DNA of 24,528 bases, taken from positions 1-24,528 of the forward strand of contig JBBDSC010000169.1 of the NCBI GenBank assembly GCA_040905145.1, read 5' to 3'. This DNA is from DATGMS01 sp040905145 (GTDB lineage: Bacteria > Bacteroidota > Bacteroidia > Cytophagales > Cyclobacteriaceae). The position numbers and the translations under genes are program-made. The notes under the pieces are model-generated. The model was given only the letters and a program-made list of their open reading frames with translations, was not told the DNA's origin and searched no databases. Shown one piece after another: positions 7,676 through 15,338 of the stretch (position 1 is the stretch's first letter; the number at the start of each line of letters is the position of its first letter).

Positions 7676-7846
7676 ATTTGAACGATTAGTTGATTTACAT
7701 TTTTCGCAAGTTAATACTGTGGATATTGAGTACAAAGCTAAGTTTGAAATAAATCATGATTGCCTGTGAAAAAGGGTAATCATCTATTTGTCCATGTACA
7801 AAGAAGTTTGTCTCCCTTAAAAAGAATAATAGTTCATGAACAGAAT

Positions 7847-8203
7847 TTAGGTGAAAATGTTTTTAATGGATTGTTTGATTAAGGGTTTGGAAAGGTATTT
7901 TTTTACCTGACTATATCGGCTGGCTTTTTTAATATCCCTTTCATCCACAGAACTGCTTAAAATGTAAATTTCAGGATTGTTTTTTTTATAATTGAATTTT
8001 TCTAAAAAATCCCATCCTGTCATTTCCGGCATATTCAGATCCAAAAACAAATAATTAGGTTTAATATTATAGATTTCTTTCAGCGCATCTATCGCGCTCT
8101 CAAACTTGAATATTGTATAGGGGACCCTAATATTCTTAAAAATAAGCTTTTCTGTTATGAAAGTGCTTATAGGGTCATCATCAATCAAAACTATGTTTAT
8201 CAT
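7847..8203 (-). CDS. Single-domain response regulator (receiver protein)
   Basis: This 118-residue CheY-like receiver has no output domain. The acidic pocket D8-D9-D10, the phosphorylation site D55 (Y-L-F-L-D-L-N-M-P), the Ser83 switch residue (I-L-S-S-S) and the invariant Lys106 (K-Y-L-S-K-P-L) are all present, so it should be phosphorylatable. Proteins of this kind relay phosphate in phosphorelays or bind a target directly. No histidine kinase is encoded nearby, so it is an orphan in this window. Its start at ATG 8203 is supported by the I-V-L-I-D-D-D strand that follows. A near-consensus Bacteroidetes promoter lies at 8246-8276. Confidence 0.93.
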   Translation of the reverse strand: MINIVLIDDDPISTFITEKLIFKNIRVPYTIFKFESAIDALKEIYNIKPNYLFLDLNMPEMTGWDFLEKFNYKKNNPEIYILSSSVDERDIKKASRYSQVKKYLSKPLIKQSIKNIFT

Positions 8204-8245
8204 TGAAGTACAAAAATGTGGTTTTAAAAAGCATAAACATTAATA

Positions 8246-8276
8246 CAAAAGTATGGCTAGAACTTTTAAATAGCAA
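8246..8276 (-). promoter_or_regulatory. Bacteroidetes-type promoter for the response regulator gene
   Basis: On the minus strand, TTG (8276-8274), 20 bases, then TACTTTTG (8253-8246) fits the published Bacteroidetes primary-sigma consensus (TTG/TTTG, 19-21 bases, TAnnTTTG). The start codon lies 43 bases downstream of the -7 box, so a transcript start near 8240 would leave a leader of about 35-40 bases. Confidence 0.6.
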
Positions 8277-8467
8277 TGATTTCCAAAAGAATTTTAAAAT
8301 AAAGTAATAAAAAGAGCAGGATGGCCATCAGAGACCTATTTAATGCGAATAAATGCTTTGCCTATCCTCTCTTGAACTTTTCTCCTGAAGCTTCAATAGC
8401 TTAAAAAAAACTTTTTTTCGTCTATGATTTCTTGCTTACTTTTAGCCCCTATTAAATAAACAAAGAA

Positions 8468-8950
8468 ATGTCCCGACCTGAATTTGATGATATTTTTATG
8501 GAGTTGGCCGTAAATCTGGCCAAGAGATCCCATTGTATAAAAAAACATGTAGGAGCGGTTCTTACCAAGGATACAAGGATTATCTCCATCGGCTATAATG
8601 GACCTCCGGCGGGCACCCATAATTGTGACGAGGAATTTCCTGAAATCGGATGTAACAGGGACAGTAAGGGCAGCTGCTCATTGGCGCTCCATGCGGAACA
8701 AAACGCCATATTGTACGCCGTAAAAAACAAGGCTTCGGTAGAAGGTACCACCCTTTACGTGACATTGGCCCCCTGCCTGGCCTGTGCGAGGATTATTTAT
8801 TCCATGGGTATTTCCAAAGTCATTTATCTGTATTCCTACGCGCTGTACAAAGGATTATCCATAGATGAAGGAATATCCTTCCTTACTAAATTTGGGGTGA
8901 AGGTTGAGCAATATGAAAATGAAATCATTTTTGAAGATCCGCTGATCTAA
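8468..8950 (+). CDS. Deoxycytidylate (dCMP) deaminase family protein
   Basis: This zinc-dependent cytidine/deoxycytidylate deaminase fold protein has 160 residues. Catalytic residues are clear: His75-Ala-Glu77 (L-H-A-E-Q-N-A-I) and the zinc cysteines P-C103-L-A-C106-A. The extra motif G-Y-N-G-P-P-A-G-T-H-N-C-D and the Cys-rich loop around residues 53-70 are typical of dCMP deaminases and the related ComE proteins, which carry a second structural zinc. The expected reaction is dCMP to dUMP, feeding thymidylate synthesis. ATG 8468 is the only sensible start. The stop overlaps the end of the convergent murB by 4 bases. Substrate choice between dCMP and another cytidine compound is inferred from family resemblance. 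Confidence 0.9.
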   Translation: MSRPEFDDIFMELAVNLAKRSHCIKKHVGAVLTKDTRIISIGYNGPPAGTHNCDEEFPEIGCNRDSKGSCSLALHAEQNAILYAVKNKASVEGTTLYVTLAPCLACARIIYSMGISKVIYLYSYALYKGLSIDEGISFLTKFGVKVEQYENEIIFEDPLI

Positions 8951-9960
8951 ATTAAGTTAACTTCGGGTTGAAGAAAGATCCCGAATTTTTCCTCAATATC
9001 CTTTTGGATCTGAATGCTGAGTTCCTTAATTGCTGAACCCTCCCCATTTCCATAGTTTACCAAGACCAAAGGGTGATTTTTGTGTACACCAACTTTCCCA
9101 AAAGTTTTCCCTTTCCAGCCGGCTTGCTCCAGAAACCAGGCTGCGGGCACCTTTATGCCATTTTCGTTTACATAACCCGGTATATCTGGATAAACCTTTT
9201 GCAGCTCTTGGTACCCAGTTTTAGGAAGCGTTGGATTTTTAAAAAAACTTCCGGCATTTCCCACTACTTTAGGATTGGGCAGTTTACTTTGTCGGATATG
9301 TATGATTGCTTTACTAATGGCTTCCAGACTCAATGTGGTAATACCCATTTCCCTGAGTGTATCTTTAATGGCGCCATAACCAATGTTAAAGGAAGGCTTT
9401 TTGTTAAGTCTAAAAACGACCTGTGTGATGATGTATTGGCCTTTTGCTTTATGTTTGAAAACACTTTCCCTATACCCGAACTCACATTGGGAATAGTCAA
9501 AAATCTCTTTTTCCAAAGTTTGTATGTTAATGGCTTCCAAGCTATCAAACACTTCTTTTATTTCCACACCATAAGCACCAATATTTTGCATAGGGGAGGC
9601 TCCAACAGTTCCTGGAATTAAGGATAAATTTTCCACTCCGGCCCAGTTGGAAGCAATGGCTTTTAGGACAAAATCGTGCCAAACCTCTCCGGCACCAACC
9701 TGCACCCACACATGATTTTGGTCCTCTTTAAGGAGCTTATAACCTTTGATATTGATTTGGATTACAAGTGCCTCAATATTTTGTGTTAAAAGGATATTGC
9801 TGCCTCCTCCGAGTACAAAAACAGGAAGATCAAGATTTCTTGCTTCGTTTAACGCATGGACAACTTCTTGGGCGGAAGAGACTTGTATAAAAAGCTCAGC
9901 TTTTTTATCTATACCAAAAGTGTTATATTCCTTTAAAGAGATGTTTTTTTGTATATTCAT
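8947..9960 (-). CDS. murB: UDP-N-acetylmuramate dehydrogenase (UDP-N-acetylenolpyruvoylglucosamine reductase)
   Basis: MurB is the FAD enzyme that uses NADPH to reduce UDP-GlcNAc-enolpyruvate to UDP-MurNAc in cytoplasmic peptidoglycan precursor synthesis. It has 337 residues and is of type I (E. coli-like). The FAD-binding segment holds V-L-G-G-G-S-N at residues 49-55 and L-I-P-G-T-V-G-A-S-P-M-Q-N-I-G-A-Y at 114-130. The substrate loop G-Y-R-E-S-V-F at 162-168 is characteristic of type I. The catalytic Ser is 238 in G-N-A-G-S-F-F-K-N-P, and the C-terminal acid is Glu333 (L-Q-P-E-V). ATG 9960 gives the standard N-I-S-L-K-E-Y-N-T-F-G start. The gene converges with the deaminase gene and diverges from the zinc-hydrolase gene. 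Confidence 0.96.
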   Translation of the reverse strand: MNIQKNISLKEYNTFGIDKKAELFIQVSSAQEVVHALNEARNLDLPVFVLGGGSNILLTQNIEALVIQINIKGYKLLKEDQNHVWVQVGAGEVWHDFVLKAIASNWAGVENLSLIPGTVGASPMQNIGAYGVEIKEVFDSLEAINIQTLEKEIFDYSQCEFGYRESVFKHKAKGQYIITQVVFRLNKKPSFNIGYGAIKDTLREMGITTLSLEAISKAIIHIRQSKLPNPKVVGNAGSFFKNPTLPKTGYQELQKVYPDIPGYVNENGIKVPAAWFLEQAGWKGKTFGKVGVHKNHPLVLVNYGNGEGSAIKELSIQIQKDIEEKFGIFLQPEVNLI

Positions 9961-10039
9961 ATCCTATAAATTATAATGCGAATAAAGTAAGATTTATATT
10001 AAGCTGATCATTTTGGTTAAAGAAAGTTATCGATCATAT

Positions 10040-10978
10040 ATGAGGGAAATGGTCATCAATGGGATCCGGATCCGGCCGGGTCAATACATCAATATTGAGA
10101 TCGCAATCGCCCGCTTGCCCTCCCATACTTTGATCCATTTGCCGGTTTTTATTAGAAGTTCAAAGGAAGATGGTCCTGTTGTGCTGATCAGTGGTGGCGT
10201 TCATGGAGATGAAATCAATGGAGTGGTGGCGGTAAAAAAAATGTTGGAGGAAAACATGTTTGCTCCCCAGAAGGGTACTTTAATTTTTATACCCTTAGTA
10301 AATGTTTATGGCTTTTTAAGCAATTCCAGAACATTTCCTGATGGAAGGGACCTTAACCGAAGTTTCCCTGGCAGCAATAAAGGTTCATTGGCCTCTCAGA
10401 TCGCCCATATCCTTACCACCCAGATTATCCCAAATATAGACTATGGGATAGATATCCATACAGGGGGGAGGATGATTTCCAATTACCCGCAGATCAGGGT
10501 CGACTTTAAGGATAAAAAAGGTTTGGAGTTGGCAAAAGCCTTTGGGTCCCATTTTATTGTTAATTCATCCTATATCGATAAATCATTTCGAAAAGAAGCT
10601 TATAAAGATAAAAAGTCCATTTTGGTGTTTGAAGGAGGGGAATCCATGCGGCTAGATGATTTTGTTGTGGATGAGGCCATTGCCGGGACTACCAGGCTTT
10701 TGCAATACCTTGGTATGATTGATGAGGTAGTCTCAAGGAAGGAATCATTGATTGTTAAAGAAAGCTCCTGGTTAAGGGCCAAAATTTCCGGCATATTTAT
10801 TCCTACCATCAAATTGGGTGATCCGGTAAAAAAAGGTCAGGTTATTGCCAAAATTTCAGATCCTTACGGGCAGGTAAAGGTACCTGTTAAAAGTACTTCA
10901 AAAGGATTTGTTATCGGGTTGAATAATCTTCCCGTAATCAATGCAGGAGATGCTTTGGTTCACGTAGGCAAGATATAA
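10040..10978 (+). CDS. Succinylglutamate desuccinylase/aspartoacylase-family zinc hydrolase
   Basis: This M14-clan (AstE/AspA) metallohydrolase has 312 residues from ATG 10040. Zinc ligands are visible as G-G-V-H55-G-D-E58 and I-D-I-H140-T-G-G. Substrate-binding residues D-L-N106-R107-S-F-P-G follow, and the catalytic glutamate lies in V-F-E198-G-G-E. Family members remove an acyl group from an amino acid or cleave an amide or peptide bond; the substrate here is unknown. The last 75 residues look like a beta-rich biotinyl/lipoyl-like barrel (G-D-P-V-K-K-G-Q-V-I-A-K-I), seen in many bacterial AspA-like proteins. A TTG at 10013 extends the frame, but the ATG fits better. The gene sits 27 bases upstream of egtB, in the same direction. 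Confidence 0.88.
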   Translation: MREMVINGIRIRPGQYINIEIAIARLPSHTLIHLPVFIRSSKEDGPVVLISGGVHGDEINGVVAVKKMLEENMFAPQKGTLIFIPLVNVYGFLSNSRTFPDGRDLNRSFPGSNKGSLASQIAHILTTQIIPNIDYGIDIHTGGRMISNYPQIRVDFKDKKGLELAKAFGSHFIVNSSYIDKSFRKEAYKDKKSILVFEGGESMRLDDFVVDEAIAGTTRLLQYLGMIDEVVSRKESLIVKESSWLRAKISGIFIPTIKLGDPVKKGQVIAKISDPYGQVKVPVKSTSKGFVIGLNNLPVINAGDALVHVGKI

Positions 10979-11005
10979 TTCCCATTTAATTTAAATAGAA
11001 AAAGC

Positions 11006-12145
11006 ATGACTTTTGAAAAATTCATTAGAGTGAGAAGGCACACCGAGTTTTTGTGCTGTAACTTAGAAATTGAGGATTATGTGATACAAGCTGTGGAAGA
11101 AGTCAGTCCTGTGAAATGGCATTTGGCCCATACCACCTGGTTTTTTGAAACCTTTTTATTAAAAGCTCATCTCAATACCTATAAGGACTTTCATCCAAAA
11201 TTTAGTTATCTTTTTAACAGCTATTACAATAAGGTAGGGGATAGGACCCACAGACTTGAACGCGGCTTGATGACCAGACCTACCGTTACGGAGATTATGG
11301 CCTACCGTCAATACGTCAACCAGGAAATAGAGATTCTCCTATCCAAAAGGATAAATAATGAAATAGCCAAAATATTGGAATTGGGCCTCAATCATGAACA
11401 ACAGCATCAGGAGTTATTGATCACTGATTTAAAATACAATTTATCTTTAAATCCTCTTTGTCCAGCCGTATTGGATATCAAAGAGTACTTCCAAGGGGAG
11501 GAGGCAGGATGGGTAAGCATTGAAGAGGATCTATATGAAATTGGACATTATGGATCAGGCTTTTCCTTTGATAATGAGCATGCCCAGCACAAAGTGTTTT
11601 TAGAACCATTTAACATTTCCAAATCTTTGATTACCAATGGGGAATTTTTGGACTTTATACGTTCGGGGGGGTATGAAACACCCGACTTCTGGTATTCAGA
11701 TGGTTGGGAGTGGGTTCAGAAGAAAGGTAAAAAACATCCCTTGTATTGGCACCCATTGGAGGATGGCTATAATTATTATACTTTGGATGGTATAAAACCT
11801 TTGGATCCGAATGCACCGGTTGCTCATGTATCTTTTTATGAAGCAGCGGCTTATGCCGAATGGGCCGGATGCAGGCTTCCGACCGAATTTGAATGGGAGG
11901 TAGCATCTAGAAAGATGAAATGGGGTCAAAGATGGGAGTGGACCAATTCCGCCTATTTACCTTATCCGAGGTTCCAAAAAGCTCCAGGGGCAATAGGTGA
12001 GTACAATGGGAAATTCATGATCAATCAGATGGTGTTGCGGGGCAGCTCGGTAGCAACCCCGGAAGGACATTCTAGACATACCTACAGGAATTTTTTCCAG
12101 CCCCAGTTATGTTGGCAGTTTTCAGGAATAAGACTCATAAAATAG
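11006..12145 (+). CDS. egtB: Ergothioneine biosynthesis protein EgtB (sulfoxide synthase)
   Basis: EgtB is a non-haem iron enzyme that uses O2 to join a cysteine-type thiol to the imidazole C2 of hercynine (trimethyl-histidine), giving the sulfoxide precursor of ergothioneine. The protein has 379 residues. The N-terminal DinB-like domain carries iron ligands His42 (H-L-A-H-T-T-W-F-F-E) and the H-x3-H-x-E motif at 130-136 (H-E-Q-Q-H-Q-E). The C-terminal formylglycine-generating-enzyme-like domain covers about residues 155-379, with P-V-A-H-V-S-F-Y-E-A-A-A-Y-A-E-W-A-G and R-L-P-T-E-F-E-W-E. Which thiol it uses (gamma-glutamylcysteine or cysteine) cannot be read with certainty. The egtD gene starts one base after the stop, so the two are tightly coupled. 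Confidence 0.93.
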   Translation: MTFEKFIRVRRHTEFLCCNLEIEDYVIQAVEEVSPVKWHLAHTTWFFETFLLKAHLNTYKDFHPKFSYLFNSYYNKVGDRTHRLERGLMTRPTVTEIMAYRQYVNQEIEILLSKRINNEIAKILELGLNHEQQHQELLITDLKYNLSLNPLCPAVLDIKEYFQGEEAGWVSIEEDLYEIGHYGSGFSFDNEHAQHKVFLEPFNISKSLITNGEFLDFIRSGGYETPDFWYSDGWEWVQKKGKKHPLYWHPLEDGYNYYTLDGIKPLDPNAPVAHVSFYEAAAYAEWAGCRLPTEFEWEVASRKMKWGQRWEWTNSAYLPYPRFQKAPGAIGEYNGKFMINQMVLRGSSVATPEGHSRHTYRNFFQPQLCWQFSGIRLIK

Positions 12146-12146
12146 T

Positions 12147-13109
12147 ATGGACACCATCACTTTTAAAAAAGGTTTTGCCGCGGATGTCAAAAAGGGATTA
12201 TGTGCGGAAAATAAATTTTTATCCTCTAGGTATTTCTATGATGCTACAGGGGATAAACTCTTCCAAAAGATCATGCAATTGCCTGAGTATTATCTTACAC
12301 GTGCGGAATTTGCTATTCTGGATCAATACAAGGCAGCAATCTTACAGCCAGTTATGGAAAGAAAAGAAAGGTTCAATCTGGTCGAACTCGGAGCGGGGGA
12401 TGGGCTGAAAACAAAAATCCTTATCCAGTATCTTTATGAACACAAATTACCTTTTGATTATTTCCCAATAGATATCTCTGGAAATGTTCTTAAAGAACTG
12501 AAAATTTCACTTGGCAAGGAGTTCCCTCAATTACCTGTGCATACCATTGAAAATACTTATACACGGGCATTGGAGGAGAAAAAATGGAATCCGGATTCCC
12601 CCACATTAATGGTTTTTTTGGGGTCCAACATGGGGAATTTTTTAGAGGAAGATGCTTTGGACTTATTGACTGCATTTGCCGATGCCCTGGATAAAAATGA
12701 AATGCTTTTGGCAGGATTTGATTTAAAAAAGGACCCTGAGCTGATTTTAAAGGCCTACAATGACAGTGAAGGTGTCACTAGGGATTTTAATTTGAATATT
12801 CTTTCCAGGATAAACCGGGAGCTTGGGGGCAATTTTGACACCAAAAGATTCAAACATTGGCCGGTTTATAATCCAGCCAGTGGAGAGTGTAAAAGTTATT
12901 TAGTAAGTGAAGAAAAACAGACGGTATATATAGAGGCATTAAGTCAGGTTTTCACTTTCGAAAAAGCCGAAGCCATCTATACGGAAGTATCCAAAAAATA
13001 CAGCTTAAGGGAATTGGGGAAATATGCCAAGACCAAAGGATTTGAAGTAATGGACAATTTCCTGGATGAGAGGGGATATTTTACGGATAGTTTATGGAGA
13101 AAAGCTTAA
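12147..13109 (+). CDS. egtD: L-histidine N-alpha-methyltransferase EgtD
   Basis: EgtD trimethylates histidine with three S-adenosylmethionine molecules to make hercynine, the substrate of EgtB. It has 320 residues, the normal length. The SAM-binding motif is E-L-G-A-G-D-G-L-K-T-K at residues 80-90. Further family hallmarks are F-Y-D-A-T-G-D at 30-36, L-P-E-Y-Y-L-T-R-A-E at 45-54, P-I-D-I-S at 107-111, F-L-G-S-N-M-G-N-F at 157-165, and T-E280-V-S282-K-K-Y, which matches the Glu/Ser pair that holds the histidine substrate in mycobacterial EgtD. It follows egtB with a one-base gap. Together EgtB and EgtD give two of the core ergothioneine steps; egtA, egtC and egtE are absent from the window. 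Confidence 0.95.
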   Translation: MDTITFKKGFAADVKKGLCAENKFLSSRYFYDATGDKLFQKIMQLPEYYLTRAEFAILDQYKAAILQPVMERKERFNLVELGAGDGLKTKILIQYLYEHKLPFDYFPIDISGNVLKELKISLGKEFPQLPVHTIENTYTRALEEKKWNPDSPTLMVFLGSNMGNFLEEDALDLLTAFADALDKNEMLLAGFDLKKDPELILKAYNDSEGVTRDFNLNILSRINRELGGNFDTKRFKHWPVYNPASGECKSYLVSEEKQTVYIEALSQVFTFEKAEAIYTEVSKKYSLRELGKYAKTKGFEVMDNFLDERGYFTDSLWRKA

Positions 13110-13270
13110 TGGATTTCCCTGTTGACCTCTACTATGCAGATTTTTCACCCTTTACGTGGGAGAGAAATTTTGATAAAAGAAAAGCATTAAATTGGTTTGA
13201 ACTTTGCTATCTTATAGGAATTATAGGTTGTCTGTTGAGAAAAGTCTCTAAACTATATCTTAAACCATAA
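13109..13270 (+). CDS. Possible 53-residue ORF overlapping the egtD stop
   Basis: An ATG overlaps the egtD stop codon (TAATG, sharing one base) and opens a 53-codon frame ending TAA at 13268-13270. The product starts M-D-F-P-V-D-L-Y-Y-A-D-F-S-P-F and has a short hydrophobic patch (L-C-Y-L-I-G-I-I-G-C-L-L) before a basic end. The placement would suit translational coupling to egtD, but the sequence is not recognised and the length could arise by chance. It is recorded as tentative; the stretch could equally be non-coding leader for the phasin-like gene. Confidence 0.3.
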   Translation: MDFPVDLYYADFSPFTWERNFDKRKALNWFELCYLIGIIGCLLRKVSKLYLKP

Positions 13271-13281
13271 ATGATAGCATC

Positions 13282-13593
13282 ATGAAAGATTTCATTTCAA
13301 AAGCATTTTATATGGGATTGGGGGCCGCATCCCTTACAAAATCAAAAATTGAAGAGTTGGCCAAAGAATATGCAGATAAGTTTAATAAAAGTGAAACAGA
13401 AGGAAAGGCACTTTTTGAAAAATTGAACGAAGAAGCAAAAAGAACCAGGGAAGATATGGAAAAATCCTGGAAGGAGAATTCCGATAAAATGTACGACAAG
13501 TTAAATCTTTCCACTAGAAAAAAAATGGATATGCTTGAGGCCAGGGTGAGGATTTTGGAGCAAAAGATAGAGCAAAAAATTGATCAAAAGTAG
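13282..13593 (+). CDS. Phasin-like (PhaF/PhaI-type) small helical protein
   Basis: This 103-residue protein resembles the short phasin-like proteins of the polyhydroxyalkanoate granule-associated family. It has a hydrophobic N-terminal segment (F-I-S-K-A-F-Y-M-G-L-G-A-A-S-L-T-K), then an amphipathic Lys/Glu-rich helix, and ends in a coiled coil with Leu/Ile heptads (M-L-E-A-R-V-R-I-L-E-Q-K-I-E-Q-K-I). There is no enzyme motif. In this phylum such proteins are not necessarily linked to PHA storage, so the name describes similarity only. The next gene (ABC1 kinase) starts one base past its stop, which implies co-translation and a shared pathway. Confidence 0.7.
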   Translation: MKDFISKAFYMGLGAASLTKSKIEELAKEYADKFNKSETEGKALFEKLNEEAKRTREDMEKSWKENSDKMYDKLNLSTRKKMDMLEARVRILEQKIEQKIDQK

Positions 13594-13594
13594 T

Positions 13595-15286
13595 ATGCCG
13601 GTAAAGAAGGTTTCTTCAAAGAGTAAAATACACCTTGCCCGATATGCTGAGATTATCAAGGTACTGATCAAATATGGCTTTGATGATATTGCTTCCTCCC
13701 TTAGGAAAAAAGAAAATTCAACTATTTCCAAAATGTTGCTTTCCAAAGATAAGGAAGGGACCATTAAAGAAATTTCCCGGTGGCGCCGTATCCGGATGAT
13801 GTTGGAAGAGTTGGGGACCACTTTTATAAAATTGGGCCAAATGCTCAGTGGAAGACCTGATCTGGTGCCAGAGGAGCTCATTGAAGAACTTGAACGCCTA
13901 CAGGATTTGACCCCTACTTTTGAAGGTTCTCTGGCAGTCCAGATTATAGAAGAAAACCTAGGGAGACCTTTGGGCGAAATGTTTAAAAGTTTCGATAGCA
14001 CTCCTTTAGCTTCGGCTTCCATAGGACAAGTTCACCGTGCTGCCTTACAGGATGGAACAGAAGTGATCATAAAGGTCCAAAGGCCAGATATCCACAATCA
14101 AATTGAGGTGGATATGGATATTCTGCGTGCTTTGGCAAAATATGCAGAAAAATACAAGGAGGAATTTAAATATTATAATCCCACAGCCATTGTAGAGGCC
14201 TTGGAACGAACACTTGAACTTGAACTGGACTATCAGCATGAAACCAGTAACATTCTCCGCTTCCGCCAAAACAGGGATAATGGGCAAACTGACATCATTG
14301 TCCCTGAGGTTTACGCTGAATACTCATCCAACAGGGTTTTGACCATGGGATTTATTGAAGGTTTTAAGATTAATAATCTGAAAGCTTATGTCCTCAATGA
14401 TATTTCCCCAAAAGATGTGGCCAAAAAGGTCATGAACAGTTTTTTCCAACAGGTGTTCGTGGATGGCTTTTTTCATGCCGACCCCCATCCTGGGAATGTT
14501 TTTGTGAACAAGGAAGGAGGGTTATGCTTTCTTGATTATGGGATGATGGGCCAGGTGCCCGAGAGGGACAAAGAACTCCTGGGGGATTTATTTATTGCCA
14601 TAGAGATCCGGGATTCTGATAGGATACTTGAGTCCTTGAAAGCCTTGTCCAGAATAGATTTTGTGGAGGATGAGATAGGTTTGCAAGGCGAAATTGAAAC
14701 GCTGCTCAATAATTACTATTCTGCAGACCTGAAGGATATTCATCTTACGGAACTCTTGGAGAAATTCAGGGGCATTATCCTGAAATATAGATTGCAAATT
14801 CCTGCGGATTTTTTCCTCCTCTTCAAAGCTTTGTCCTCAATGGAGAATAATGTTCGGGTTCTGTATCCTGATGTGCCGTTATTGGATTATTTGAGACCCT
14901 ATGCAAGAAAGCTGATCATGAAAAAGCTGAACCCTTACCGGAGGCTGAAGGCATTATACCTCACTTTATATGATTTTGCGGAACTGCTACAGAATTTCCC
15001 AGGGGATGTCCGGAAAATAATGGGTAAATTAAAACATGGCTCTCTAAAAGTTGAAATAGAACATATAGGATTGAGTGAATTGCGGGTATCATTGGAAGAA
15101 ATCAGTAACCGGATATCATTGTCCATACTGATAGCCGCAATGATCATTGGATCCTCTTTAATTGTTAACGCGAAAATCCCGCCATTTATCAATGGAATCC
15201 CTATTTTAGGATTGATAGGTTTTATTGTGGCCGTTATTCTGGCGGGATGGCTGATTATTTCCATTCTGAGAAGCGGAAAACAGTAA
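13595..15286 (+). CDS. AarF/UbiB (ABC1) family atypical kinase
   Basis: This membrane-anchored ABC1 protein has 563 residues from ATG 13595. It contains the family-defining K-x-G-Q motif at residues 79-82 (F-I-K-L-G-Q-M-L-S-G-R-P-D), the Ala-rich nucleotide loop A-S-A-S-I-G-Q-V-H at 139-147 in place of a Gly-rich loop, Lys160 (V-I-I-K-V-Q-R-P), the catalytic-loop H-A-D-P-H-P-G-N, and the metal-binding L-D-Y-G-M. Two hydrophobic helices in the last 55 residues anchor it in the membrane. Family members support ubiquinone or other isoprenoid-lipid metabolism through ATPase/kinase activity; in a menaquinone-using phylum the exact role is open. A TTG at 13580 could extend it, but ATG 13595 follows the phasin-like stop directly. 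Confidence 0.9.
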   Translation: MPVKKVSSKSKIHLARYAEIIKVLIKYGFDDIASSLRKKENSTISKMLLSKDKEGTIKEISRWRRIRMMLEELGTTFIKLGQMLSGRPDLVPEELIEELERLQDLTPTFEGSLAVQIIEENLGRPLGEMFKSFDSTPLASASIGQVHRAALQDGTEVIIKVQRPDIHNQIEVDMDILRALAKYAEKYKEEFKYYNPTAIVEALERTLELELDYQHETSNILRFRQNRDNGQTDIIVPEVYAEYSSNRVLTMGFIEGFKINNLKAYVLNDISPKDVAKKVMNSFFQQVFVDGFFHADPHPGNVFVNKEGGLCFLDYGMMGQVPERDKELLGDLFIAIEIRDSDRILESLKALSRIDFVEDEIGLQGEIETLLNNYYSADLKDIHLTELLEKFRGIILKYRLQIPADFFLLFKALSSMENNVRVLYPDVPLLDYLRPYARKLIMKKLNPYRRLKALYLTLYDFAELLQNFPGDVRKIMGKLKHGSLKVEIEHIGLSELRVSLEEISNRISLSILIAAMIIGSSLIVNAKIPPFINGIPILGLIGFIVAVILAGWLIISILRSGKQ

Positions 15287-15338
15287 ATGAAGTCAAGTAT
15301 TAAGAATCAAGAGTCAATTTCTCCAATCTCACATCTCC

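Noticed and set aside
9073..9621. Plus-strand frame of 182 codons inside murB
   Set aside because: It is a shadow of murB, with no recognisable domain; murB has all its catalytic motifs in the opposite frame.
13501..14022. Minus-strand frame of 173 codons across the start of the ABC1 kinase gene
   Set aside because: The plus strand has the conserved phasin-like end and the KxGQ kinase region; the minus frame is Ser/Ile-rich and unrecognisable.
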